From Streptomyces sp. ISL-96 (GTDB taxonomy: Bacteria > Actinomycetota > Actinomycetes > Streptomycetales > Streptomycetaceae), in NCBI RefSeq assembly GCF_018614035.1, contig NZ_JAGGPA010000041.1:114639-178638 (forward strand): a stretch of 64,000 bases of DNA, given 5' to 3'. Positions 16,785 through 25,585 of the stretch are shown here, piece after piece. The position numbers and the translations under genes were made by a program. Each line of letters opens with the position of its first letter. Position 1 is the first letter of the stretch. The notes under the pieces are model-generated. The model was given only the letters and a program-made list of their open reading frames with translations, did not search any database and had not been told where the DNA came from.

Positions 16785-18970
16785 GCGGATTCCTCGTCCA
16801 TGGTGCTGGCGGCGTCGATCTCGGCGACGACGCGGAGGGCTCGGTCGTAGTCGGCCTGGAGTCGGGTGCGTTCGGTCTTGCGGGTTGTTCCGAGTTGGCC
16901 GATGAAGATCTTTGTTCTGTCGGCGTGCTCGGCCCAGACGGGGCGGTGACCGGGGTGGTGGGTGGCCTGCGGGCAGCGGGCGGAGTCACACATCCCAATC
17001 AGCGGACGGTCAGCGGTTGGGGTGCCCGCGAGTTTGAGGCAGAGCGCCCGGGACGGGTCGGTGAACCAGCAGTAGTTCGCGGGCCCGAGGTGGAGGACCA
17101 TGGCGCGTTTGGTCAGCAGGTTGAGCACGTCGCGGTCGCTGCGCTGAATCTTCGGCGCCGCTGCTGCGGACTCGAGCTTCTCGTCGATGCTGGCGAAGAA
17201 CTCAGTGAGGCTGCGGGCGCCGGGGCCCGCCGGGAGGATGCCTTGCTGGTAGTTGTGGAACTCGGCCAGGATCAGTTCCAGATTGCGTTGCTGTTCGTGG
17301 TCGTTGACCTCGGCCAACAACTCGGCTTGGGCTCCTCCGGGGCGCGAAGCGTAACCCTCGGTAGTTGCTGTACTCACATGGTGTAGGTAGATCTTGGTTG
17401 CCAGGAGGCCGCCTGGTCGGTAGGCAATCTCGATCGCCAGCTTTCTGCGCAGCATCCTCAGCGTCAGACGTTCGTTGGGGATCGGGGCGAGCCCAAGTCG
17501 CTGCCCGTGTGGGCCGTTCACCCAGTCGCGGAACCACTGGTAGCGGGAGTGGAAGTGAAACCGGCCGAGTAGAGGGGTGCCGGTTTCGGGGTCGTTGTGA
17601 AGTTGCTCGGCAAGAGCAGCCGCCTGGTAGGCATCGTGGACCACAACCCATTCGTCGTGAACTCCGCCGAGGGGTTGGCCCTTGATGAGCTTGCCGGCCA
17701 GCCGGTAGCGGACCAGGTCGGGCCCGTACTCTTCCGGCGGACGTCGGCAGCCGACCTGCAATTCCATGAGCTCACTCGCGCGCATCCCGGTGACCGCCGC
17801 CAGCGTGAGGATCGCCGCGGTCCGAACGACGCCGATCAGAGTGGTCGCTTCTTCCCGGTGCAGCGGGAGCGTCCAGGGAAGGGTGCCGTTGCCGTCGGCC
17901 TTCTCAACGTGGGCGGCTGCTCTGGCGAAGGGCCGTTCCGCGCCGACAGTTTTCAACGTCGCCTCGACCGGCCCTCGTAGGGTCGGTAGCCATGCGGTAT
18001 GGAACTGCCGGAACCCGGCCTGGCGGGCCAGGACGCTGAAGGCGATCGGGGCCAGCGGGTCTTCGGCTGCCCAACCTGCGTCGATCCTGTCCTGTATATG
18101 GTGCGGGCGCACCAACGGCAGCGGCTCACCAGCCTGTTCGTAGTCGGCAAGCACTCGGGTGATCTCCGTGACCGGGACCCGGGTTGCCGACTTGAGGTCA
18201 TCGGTCTTGGTCGACCAGTCCCGGTCGGCGAGACGGACCTGGCCGGCGAGTTCCACGACGTGCGGGCCGATCACGTGCACCAGGTGCAGGGCTGCGGCCA
18301 GCACCGGCTGGAGCACCTCGTCCGAGGCCGGCGGGGTTTTGTTCTGCGCGCCGCGGCTGTTGTTCTCGGCGATCGCCGAGGGTGTGGCTCCGCCCCAGAG
18401 CCGCAGGTCCGCCGGGACGCGGTCGGCGGCGAAGAGGTCCCGGTAGCTGAGCAGGTCGGTCACGATCATTGCAGCGATTTGGCGAGTGCCCGTGCTTCGC
18501 TCACCGACGACGACGTCGTTCTCGTCCCGCTCATAGCGGCGATGGGCCAGGTAGGCGTCGCAGTCGATGCTGTTCAGATCTTCGAGGCTGGTCACACCGC
18601 GTGCGGTGAGCCACTTCATGAAGCGGATGAGTTCGGCGAGCCGGCCGTGACTGGTACTGACGTGCAGTGGGGTCCTGTAGGCCCGCGCAAGCGTTGCCAC
18701 CGCCTCGTGGTGCGGGGCGAGGAGGGCCATGACCAGCTCCTTCGCGACCAGCTGCCAACGAGGGTTGTCGATGACGGCGAAGTTGAAACGCCGGTGCCGA
18801 AGTGCCAGTGAGATCGGGAGGCCGACGACCTCAGCCAGATCCCACAGATCGTCCTCGAAGACGGGCCGCCGCACTGCGTCGGGCAGGGTGAGACCGGCTT
18901 CGCGGCAGATATCGGCTCCGGCGAACACCGAGATCGAGGTGAGGTTGGTGAACGCGTGCAGGATGGTCAT
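16781..18970 (-). CDS. tyrosine recombinase C of inner element
   Basis: 729 residues. The catalytic domain is in the second half: Arg I in AVTGMRASELMELQV, the box II region in LTLRMLRRKLAIEIAYRPGGL, then IYLHHVSTATTEGYASRPGG with the His and the nucleophilic Tyr. The C-terminal 150 residues contain CWFTDPSRALCL and MCDSARCPQATHH, a probable zinc-binding tail shared with C of the outer element. It overlaps B upstream and D downstream by four bases each, so A-B-C-D are translated as one coupled set. It corresponds to Tn554 TnpB-like large recombinases. Confidence 0.88.
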   Translation of the reverse strand: MTILHAFTNLTSISVFAGADICREAGLTLPDAVRRPVFEDDLWDLAEVVGLPISLALRHRRFNFAVIDNPRWQLVAKELVMALLAPHHEAVATLARAYRTPLHVSTSHGRLAELIRFMKWLTARGVTSLEDLNSIDCDAYLAHRRYERDENDVVVGERSTGTRQIAAMIVTDLLSYRDLFAADRVPADLRLWGGATPSAIAENNSRGAQNKTPPASDEVLQPVLAAALHLVHVIGPHVVELAGQVRLADRDWSTKTDDLKSATRVPVTEITRVLADYEQAGEPLPLVRPHHIQDRIDAGWAAEDPLAPIAFSVLARQAGFRQFHTAWLPTLRGPVEATLKTVGAERPFARAAAHVEKADGNGTLPWTLPLHREEATTLIGVVRTAAILTLAAVTGMRASELMELQVGCRRPPEEYGPDLVRYRLAGKLIKGQPLGGVHDEWVVVHDAYQAAALAEQLHNDPETGTPLLGRFHFHSRYQWFRDWVNGPHGQRLGLAPIPNERLTLRMLRRKLAIEIAYRPGGLLATKIYLHHVSTATTEGYASRPGGAQAELLAEVNDHEQQRNLELILAEFHNYQQGILPAGPGARSLTEFFASIDEKLESAAAAPKIQRSDRDVLNLLTKRAMVLHLGPANYCWFTDPSRALCLKLAGTPTADRPLIGMCDSARCPQATHHPGHRPVWAEHADRTKIFIGQLGTTRKTERTRLQADYDRALRVVAEIDAASTMDEESA

Positions 18971-20688
18971 CGTGTCGCCTCCTCGGGCCGCAGCGGCAGC
19001 TCGTCGTCATGGTCGCTGACGGCCGTGGCAGCATCCGCCAGCACGGCCGGGTCGAATCGGTCCAGGACCTGGCCGATCCGCTGGGAGTACGGGCCGAACA
19101 CGGCCATGAACTGGGCGGCGGGCATCTGCTGCCACTGCCGGGAGAAGAACGCCTTCAGCCGCAGGAGGTTGGCGGCATGGCGAGGTGCGAACACCGCCAG
19201 TGGGCAGAGCAGACACACCCACGGCCGGGCCGGACACGGCTTGCCCTTGGGGCCGTGCAGCCCGGACAGCTGGTCAGCGCAGGCCGCGGTGAACACATCG
19301 CGTTCCCCGCCGATCAGTTCGCCGACCACGCTGTCGTCGAGCTGGAGGCCGTTGACCAGCCCGGGGTAGTCCCGAGCCAGGACAGCAGCGTCTTCATCTG
19401 TGATCACGGCCGGAGGATGGGCTCGTCGCAGCAGGTCGTGCTGAGCATCCTCGACGAGCGCCTCCACCGCCCGCTGCTGGGACGGCGTCGCGGCGGTCAG
19501 ATAGTGGTCGCCCTCCACCTGGGGACTGTGGTTCGGGTCGATGGTTGCCCGTCCCTGTCCGCTCCAGGCCCGACGGTCGCGCATCGCCAGATGCGTCGTA
19601 CGGATTCTTCCCCGGTGGATCTTCAGCGGTTCGCCGTCATCGCCGGTCAGCCCGCGCTGAAGAGTCCAGGCTTTGACGGTGTTGCGGTGGATCGTGCCGC
19701 TGAAGATCCCTGCGGTTCCCGGCCGGGCGACGCCCAGCCACATCTGACGGGCTGTCTCGGGATCGGCGTGACTTCGCAGCAGCGATGAGTGGGCCAGCCA
19801 CTGTTCCAGCAGCCGCACTGCCCTCTTCGGCAGGTTCGCGCTCTCGCCCGCGGTGCGGCCCTTGATGTAGGAGAGCAAGATTGTGGAGTCCCCGGCCCAG
19901 TCGACGTCCTCAATGCCCAGGTCGTCGATGCCGTCGGGCACGATGCCGGAGTAGATACCGAACAGCAGTCGGTAGGCGACCACCACGGTCAGGTGCGGGA
20001 ACGCTGCCGCACTCGCGGCCGGGACCCCACCCCGTTTCTGCACCGTATTGAGGGAACATCCCAGATGCTTGGCGACGCCTGGCGTCCCCACGGGGCCCAG
20101 CCGGGCCAGCAACCAGACGAGATTGTCGCTGGTCCACTCCTCAACCGTAGGTGTCCTTCCCCGGGCCTCGGCCGTCAGCGCCTGCCGGTGGGCGGCGTAC
20201 GACTCGCCGACGATCGTCGTGCAGACCGTCGTGAGGCGGTCCCATTCCGACTCCGAATACGGGGGCAGGGCCTGCCGAGGCGGACCCTGGGTGTAAGCGC
20301 GGCCGGTCAACAGCTCCCGCACTCCGGGATCGAGGCGGCCCGTAGCGGTGTCGTAGCCCCTCAGCATCCGCCGGATGAACGCTTCCCAGCGGAACTTGCG
20401 GGTCGCCATCCAGTATTCGATCAGCACGCCGCGTCGCAGTTCCGCGGCCCCGCGGCTGAACCCCTTCGCGGCCAGCCCCTGGGCGAGGTTGCGAATCGGG
20501 GGAAGGCACAGGTCGACCGAGTTCGCCGAGTCGAGACTGCCGTGCGGGTGGATCAGTTCGACCAGCCCGGTCAGCAGATCGCTCACCAACTGCGGGCAGG
20601 GCAGCCCTTCCAGCCTGAATTCGGCCGTGGAGCCGTCGCTGAACATGCACTGGATGCCCGGAGGATCCGCAAGTACCGTCGCGGGCAT
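18967..20688 (-). CDS. tyrosine recombinase-like protein B of inner element
   Basis: 573 residues. Start ATG at 20688 shares one base with the stop of A (TGATG); the stop overlaps the start of C (ATGA). The N-terminus EFRLEGLPCPQLVSDLLTGLVELIHP matches the N-terminus of B in the outer element (IDLSGLPCPRLTRALATAFAEVIS). A phage-integrase-like core follows (VVAYRLLFGIYSGIVPDGIDDL ... IHRGRIRTTHLAMRDRR), and the C-terminus has CPARPWVCLLCPLAVFAPRHAANL, a Cys cluster seen also in outer B (CPVPAWGCLECPNAVFTSRH). The catalytic tetrad is less canonical than in A and C, as in other multi-recombinase elements. Confidence 0.85.
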   Translation of the reverse strand: MPATVLADPPGIQCMFSDGSTAEFRLEGLPCPQLVSDLLTGLVELIHPHGSLDSANSVDLCLPPIRNLAQGLAAKGFSRGAAELRRGVLIEYWMATRKFRWEAFIRRMLRGYDTATGRLDPGVRELLTGRAYTQGPPRQALPPYSESEWDRLTTVCTTIVGESYAAHRQALTAEARGRTPTVEEWTSDNLVWLLARLGPVGTPGVAKHLGCSLNTVQKRGGVPAASAAAFPHLTVVVAYRLLFGIYSGIVPDGIDDLGIEDVDWAGDSTILLSYIKGRTAGESANLPKRAVRLLEQWLAHSSLLRSHADPETARQMWLGVARPGTAGIFSGTIHRNTVKAWTLQRGLTGDDGEPLKIHRGRIRTTHLAMRDRRAWSGQGRATIDPNHSPQVEGDHYLTAATPSQQRAVEALVEDAQHDLLRRAHPPAVITDEDAAVLARDYPGLVNGLQLDDSVVGELIGGERDVFTAACADQLSGLHGPKGKPCPARPWVCLLCPLAVFAPRHAANLLRLKAFFSRQWQQMPAAQFMAVFGPYSQRIGQVLDRFDPAVLADAATAVSDHDDELPLRPEEATR

Positions 20689-22157
20689 CAGATCGCCTCT
20701 GCCATGTCATCGTCGAACTCGGCCGCGGCTTCTCGCTCGGAGGCCGCATCCTCGGTCAGCCCGGCAGCGGCTCCGGCCCTCTCGTATGCCTCTCGGTAGA
20801 TGCGGGTCGTGTCCAAGCGCCGAAGATATTTTTCCGTGGTGAGGACGGTGGAATGTCCTAGAAGATCACGAAGCACCAGTAGTGGGTCCGCCTTGCTGAG
20901 GTAGAAGACCAGGGCGGCGTCGGCATCGGTGTCCCGTACGAGTTTCGCGGCCTGCCGGTAGTGGCCGGTGACCAGGTATTCCAAGGTCCTCATGGAGAAG
21001 GTGTGGCGGCATCGGTGGGGCCAGACGTGCGGGAAACGGGGCTCGAAGCGGGCCCGTATCCGATCCGATGTGCGCTCGAAGACCGTGGCCCAGGCGGTGA
21101 ACGGGCCGCCGCCGTTCTTCACCGCCAGCAAGCATGAACCGCCCTCCGGTGCGACCAGGCGACGCCGCTCGGCCGGCGTCAGAGACCCCCAGGGCCGCCG
21201 GACCCCGTTGATCAGTCCTCCCCGGGCGTCCGGCTCGGTCACCATCAGCGGTTCGCCCCAGCGTCGTGGCGGCCGCCAGAGTGAGCTGTCCGTCGTGGCG
21301 GCCCGGTCCAGCTCGACGTAATCGTGCAGCCCAGCCAGGGCCTCGTAAGAGGTCCACGTGGTGCGGAACTTCTTGCCCTTGGTGATCCCGGCCGGCACCG
21401 GGAACGGGATGGGAACCGCAGTCGGCTTCGGCGGCAGCGCGGGGATCTCCCAGGGCAGCAGATAGGTGAACTCCTGCAGCCGCATCCCGGTGGCCAGCGC
21501 GTGATCCCCGACCGCCGCGTTGCGGGTCAGCTCCCGCCCGTGGAAACCGGTGTCCTGCGAGCCGTCCGGGGCGAGCCCGCGCAGCCCCTTGCGGAACAGC
21601 TCGGTGAAGTCCGGCTCCAAGTACTTGATCGTCACGTGCGGCTTGGGGGTGCGGCGCACCGCCAAGTTCACTCTCACCTCCCGGCCGGTCCCGGCGAACA
21701 GGGCTCGCGCGGCGCGGTAGGTGAACGGCTCGGCCGTCGCGTACTCCTCGTGCATCGCCCACCGGTAGAACAGCGACAGGATGCTCATGTGCTGGCCCCA
21801 TGTCGTCGCCGCGAACCGAGCCTTCAGCGGGCCCGCCGCCCGGTGCTCGGCGTACCGGCTCAACGCGGCCTTCAGCCGTACCCGCGAGTCGAACAACCCC
21901 ACCCCGTGCTCGGCCAGGAACTCCATCCACTCCTTGACCACCCGCGCGTAGTTCTCCCACGAGCTCGGCGCCGGCGCCCCGCTGGCCGGGAGCTCACGCA
22001 ACCACCGGTTCACCACCGCCGTCGGACGCGGCACAGCCGGGCCGTCCTCGAAGCACAGGTCGTCGTCGATGAGCACGGGCATCCCCTCGGGAATCAATGG
22101 CCGATGCTCGACGTCCCAGGACTGCCAGCCCCGAGACGAGAAGAAGTTCAGGATCAT
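20688..22157 (-). CDS. tyrosine recombinase A of inner element
   Basis: 489 residues from the ATG at 22157 (a TTG at 22202 would add a hydrophobic stretch with no ribosome site). A SAM-like N-terminal DNA-binding domain (SSWENYARVVKEWMEFLAEHGVGLF) precedes the catalytic domain: Arg I in ALATGMRLQEFTYL, HxxR in HRCRHTFSMRTLEYLV, and the His/Tyr box in LRDLLGHSTVLTTEKYLRRLD. All catalytic residues are present. It is the first gene of the operon and starts about 100 bp inside the right end, so its promoter should overlap the end repeats. Confidence 0.9.
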   Translation of the reverse strand: MILNFFSSRGWQSWDVEHRPLIPEGMPVLIDDDLCFEDGPAVPRPTAVVNRWLRELPASGAPAPSSWENYARVVKEWMEFLAEHGVGLFDSRVRLKAALSRYAEHRAAGPLKARFAATTWGQHMSILSLFYRWAMHEEYATAEPFTYRAARALFAGTGREVRVNLAVRRTPKPHVTIKYLEPDFTELFRKGLRGLAPDGSQDTGFHGRELTRNAAVGDHALATGMRLQEFTYLLPWEIPALPPKPTAVPIPFPVPAGITKGKKFRTTWTSYEALAGLHDYVELDRAATTDSSLWRPPRRWGEPLMVTEPDARGGLINGVRRPWGSLTPAERRRLVAPEGGSCLLAVKNGGGPFTAWATVFERTSDRIRARFEPRFPHVWPHRCRHTFSMRTLEYLVTGHYRQAAKLVRDTDADAALVFYLSKADPLLVLRDLLGHSTVLTTEKYLRRLDTTRIYREAYERAGAAAGLTEDAASEREAAAEFDDDMAEAI

Positions 22158-22229
22158 GAGAGCTGACAGTAGAAACACCACACAGCTAAGCGCAAAGCCC
22201 AAACCCCCAGGCCACCAGCCCAGTTGATG

Positions 22230-22267
22230 TCAATCGCCACACGGAAACTAAGCGGAGACAATGCGGC
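22230..22267. repeat. right end of inner element: iteron, arm, spacer
   Basis: TCAATCGCCACACGG (22230-22244) is the inverted form of the left iterons; the arm GCGGAGACAA (22252-22261) is followed by the spacer TGCGGC (22262-22267), then the outer C gene resumes at 22268. Confidence 0.75.
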
Positions 22268-23780
22268 GGAACTGGCGCGTGTCGAAGGCCCAGGGGAGCG
22301 TGGTGGACTCCGCGGTGTCCTCAGCTTCCAGGGAGGTCTCCTCCGGGGACGAGGCGTCGTTCTCCGGGGACGTGGAGGGCACGGGCACATAGAGTCCGTC
22401 CGACGTGCTGAACAGCTCGTTGAGGTGGTCCCGGAAGGCCCGGATACGCCGGGGCATGTTGCTCAGCAGGACGTGGCCGTTGCGTCCGCCACCGTCGTAG
22501 CCGAAGAGGTGGCCGGGATCGTCGTTGATCTCCCGCAGTACGGCAACGGCCTGGTGGACGACGTTCAGTACCACCCACTCGGCTTCTTCCCCGTCGAGCT
22601 TGCGCCCCTTGCCCTTGTAGACCCTGCCGCGAATCTTGTACCGGGGCCGTCCGTCGGCTCCTGGTTCGGTGATCGTGCAGTCGCGGCCCAGCTCACGCAC
22701 TTCTGCGTCCCGCATCCCCGACAGGTAGGCGATGACGATCCAGCACGCGGTGCGCAGGAACGAGAGCTCGTTGGCCAGAGTGAAAGGGCTCAGCCGTGGC
22801 CGCCATGCAATGCCGGTGCCCGGCCACACCGACATCGGTGTATCGAGCCCGCCGTCCTCGAAACCCATCTCTTCGCCCGCCTCAGCCAACAGAGACCGCA
22901 GGTGGCTGGCGCGTCCGCAGCCGGCGAGGAGCGACACCAGAGTGTGGTTGGGGGCTTGGATCACGCTGTTGACAACCATGGCGCGTGGAACGGTGTGCGC
23001 TTTGCCGAGGGGGACAGCAGGGATACCGCGCCCAGCGGTCCGGCGTGCGGCGATGAAGGCGAGCACACGCGCTCGTGCCTGGTCGTGCCCCAGGGTCTGG
23101 CCCTCGCGCGCCGCATCGAGGGCCGCGACTTCACGCTGTGCGGCGAGGATGTCCAGGCATGCCGTCTCGACGTAGAACACTGCAGCCCTGAGCAGGGGCG
23201 TGAGGACCTCCTCGGGGATGCGGGGCGTGATGTTCTCGCCTCTGGCCCGCCGCACTCCGACGACGCCGTAGGCGCTACGCCCGTTCCAGGGAAGGACGTT
23301 CAGCCTGTCCTCGGACAGGAACGGCCCGTGCGCCGAAAGGTGCTTGAGGAGGGCGACGTTACGGGTGGCGGTGTGCGGACTGCCCTTCCACTTCTTCAGC
23401 ACGGTGTCCAGGTGGGTGCGGTCCACGTCGGACAGCCGCGGGGCGCCCGCCTCCCGCAGATCCTTGACGATGGCGGTGAAGGAGCGGAGCTCTCCGGCCG
23501 CCGCAGTGGCTTTGAGCGGGCCCAGTCCCAGTGATCCCCGGCGGAGGCGGGAAGCGACATACTCCTTCGCCGTGCGTCGCATCACCGGATCACTGACCTG
23601 TGTGAAGTCGAGCCGCCAGGTCCGCCAGGTACGGGGAAGCACACACCGCAGGTCCCAGATGTCGTCGGTGAGGAGCGGGCCCCGGCTCGGCAGGCCGACC
23701 GTGAGCCGTTTCGGCAGTACGTACTTCTCGGACGATGACGGGCCCGGTTGCTCCGCTTCGGTCCTCGGGGCGGCAGTCAT
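22248..23780 (-). pseudogene. 5' fragment of recombinase C of the outer element
   Basis: From the ATG at 23780 (overlapping the stop of B, ATGA) the frame gives 510 residues. The catalytic Arg I is in AYLSGMRDAEVRELG; the frame reaches LPWAFDTRQFRR and then reads into the inner element, ending after IVSA. The cut separates the box II Arg from the downstream His/Tyr half, which lies at 15273-14651. The protein made now would lack the nucleophilic tyrosine. The upstream genes A and B of the same operon are intact. Confidence 0.92.
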
Positions 23781-25585
23781 GCGATGACCTCCAGGAACGA
23801 CGCGGGCAGGAGCAATCGGTTGCCGTCGGCCTCGGCGATGGTCTGGGCCGTGGCGATCTGGCGGGTACTGAAGCGGGCCCGGACACCGTGGACGACGCGG
23901 TCCCACGCGAGCCCGAACCGCGCGCTCCACTCGGTGGCCGGGTACTCCTCGCGCTGCCGCTCCAGGAAGTCCAGGAAGGACAGCAGGCTGGGCAGATGGC
24001 GGCTGGTGAACACGGCGTTCGGGCACTCCAGGCAGCCCCAGGCCGGGACCGGGCAGGCAGCACCCGGCTTGCGCGCGAACGGGGAGGCGAAGAAGTCGCG
24101 GCAGGAGGCGAGCCACACGTCCCGTTCGCCGGACAGCGCGGACTCGATCTCCTGCTCGCTCAGCTCGGACTCACCGTCGTCCAGGCGGTCGCCGTCGTCG
24201 GACAGCACCACCGGCGGAGCCAGCGCGGCACCGAGCGCCTGCGCGAGGCCGGCCTCCACCGCCTGCTCGTGTGTCTCGCTGTGGGCGTCGATGTCCGCGT
24301 AGTGCTTCGCCGCGACCGGCCGGGTGTGGCCCGAGGCGAAGTCCGCCAGTGCTCCGCCGGCGCGCAGGTACTGCCGGGACTTGACGGTCTTGCGGACCCG
24401 GCGCAGATCGAGGGCGACCGGCAGGCCGCCGCGGTCGGTGAGGTTGTCGAGCCCGTGTCTGGCCATCCATTCCTGGGTGAAGGCCGACCATCCGTAGAGG
24501 CTGTCGAAGGGCGCGCGAGGCTGCCCGGCCGCGGTGACATCGCACCACAGCGCATCGGTTCCGATCAGCTCGCGGGTCCGCTTCGTCAGACGCAGAGCCA
24601 GTCGGATCACGCCACCGGGAAAGCGCAGGGAGCCGCCGTCGGCGACCCTGACCGTCTTGTGTGCGGCGCCCGCCGCGCGTCTCTTGACGTAGGCGACGCT
24701 CACGTAACCGCGTGCAGGGCTTGCCAGGCAGTCGGACCGCAACTGCCGGATGCACTCGGGTTCCATGCCCGTCTGGCAGGCCAGCAGCAGAAGGAAGGGC
24801 ACCAGGTCCAGGGCAGTGAGGTAGAGGCGGCCGTTGAGTTCCTTCCTGCCGCCCAAGGGACGCAAGACCTTGTACGAGATGTCGTCAGCGGTCAGCGGGC
24901 CGTGATTCAGGATGTGCCACAGCACGTTCTCCAGCCGGTCCCAGCCGTGTTGATGCGGATCGCGGCCGGTGGCGGCGAGTCTCTCGCCTTCCAGAATCCG
25001 GTCGCGAATCCGGGCGACGTCATCCCGGGCCGCACTCTCCAGGGCGTCGAGCACGGGGAACGGATACGCGTCGAGCGGCTTCGTCGCCCTGTTGGCCGAT
25101 GCCGAGGTGTACCCCAGGCGGGCATGGAACGCGGCGTCGAAGGCGTCCGGGTGAGCCTCGTGGACCTGCTTCAGCAGCCGCACGAGGTACGTCATGGCGA
25201 GGTACGGCTCCTTGCTCGCCTCTTCGTACTGAGCGATCAGGTGCAGCTCGAAAGCGTCCAGGAGATCGGGCTCCAGGTCACTCAGACGCAGGTCAGCGGC
25301 GGAATCAGGGAGAGCCGCAGCGGTGAAGTCGATGAACTCCCGGACCCGTTTGGCGACATAGCGGACGCCACTGCGGAGACGTAGGGTGCCGGGACTGCTG
25401 ATGACCTCGGCGAAGGCGGTGGCGAGGGCCCGGGTGAGGCGCGGGCACGGGAGCCCGGACAGGTCGATATGTTCGGGGCTCCCGTTCAGATCCACGGTGA
25501 AGACGACCGGGCCGATCGACGGTACGGGGTCCGCTGCCGCAGGGGTGTCGACAGCGGAGGGAAAGCGGACGCGGCGCGGGCTCAC
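23777..25585 (-). CDS. tyrosine recombinase B of outer element
   Basis: 602 residues from the GTG at 25585, which overlaps the stop of A (GTGA), although the open frame extends further. N-terminal IDLSGLPCPRLTRAL matches inner B. The integrase core includes LLACQTGMEPECIRQLRSDC (Arg I position Glu/Pro-shifted), LRRVRKTVKSRQYLRAGG and ASGHTRPVAAKHYADID with the terminal His and Tyr. The Cys cluster CPVPAWGCLECPNAVF follows near residue 500. The stop overlaps the start of C. It should act together with A and C in integration. Confidence 0.88.
   Translation of the reverse strand: MSPRRVRFPSAVDTPAAADPVPSIGPVVFTVDLNGSPEHIDLSGLPCPRLTRALATAFAEVISSPGTLRLRSGVRYVAKRVREFIDFTAAALPDSAADLRLSDLEPDLLDAFELHLIAQYEEASKEPYLAMTYLVRLLKQVHEAHPDAFDAAFHARLGYTSASANRATKPLDAYPFPVLDALESAARDDVARIRDRILEGERLAATGRDPHQHGWDRLENVLWHILNHGPLTADDISYKVLRPLGGRKELNGRLYLTALDLVPFLLLLACQTGMEPECIRQLRSDCLASPARGYVSVAYVKRRAAGAAHKTVRVADGGSLRFPGGVIRLALRLTKRTRELIGTDALWCDVTAAGQPRAPFDSLYGWSAFTQEWMARHGLDNLTDRGGLPVALDLRRVRKTVKSRQYLRAGGALADFASGHTRPVAAKHYADIDAHSETHEQAVEAGLAQALGAALAPPVVLSDDGDRLDDGESELSEQEIESALSGERDVWLASCRDFFASPFARKPGAACPVPAWGCLECPNAVFTSRHLPSLLSFLDFLERQREEYPATEWSARFGLAWDRVVHGVRARFSTRQIATAQTIAEADGNRLLLPASFLEVIA

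Larger units (their letters stand above)
15274..22267. mobile_element. inner Tn554/RIT-like element, inserted in recombinase C of the outer element
   Basis: About 7.0 kb, bounded by the two halves of the outer C gene. The terminal arms TTGTGTCCGC (15280-15289) and GCGGAGACAA (22252-22261) are inverted repeats matching at nine of ten bases; six bases outside each arm lies the spacer, TTCGTC (15274-15279) on the left and TGCGGC (22262-22267) on the right. Contents, all minus strand from the right: recombinases A, B, C, TnpC-like D, then a metallophosphoesterase as cargo. All four transfer genes are intact, so it may still be mobile. The spacers differ, as in Tn554, where one junction keeps bases from the previous site. 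Confidence 0.88.
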
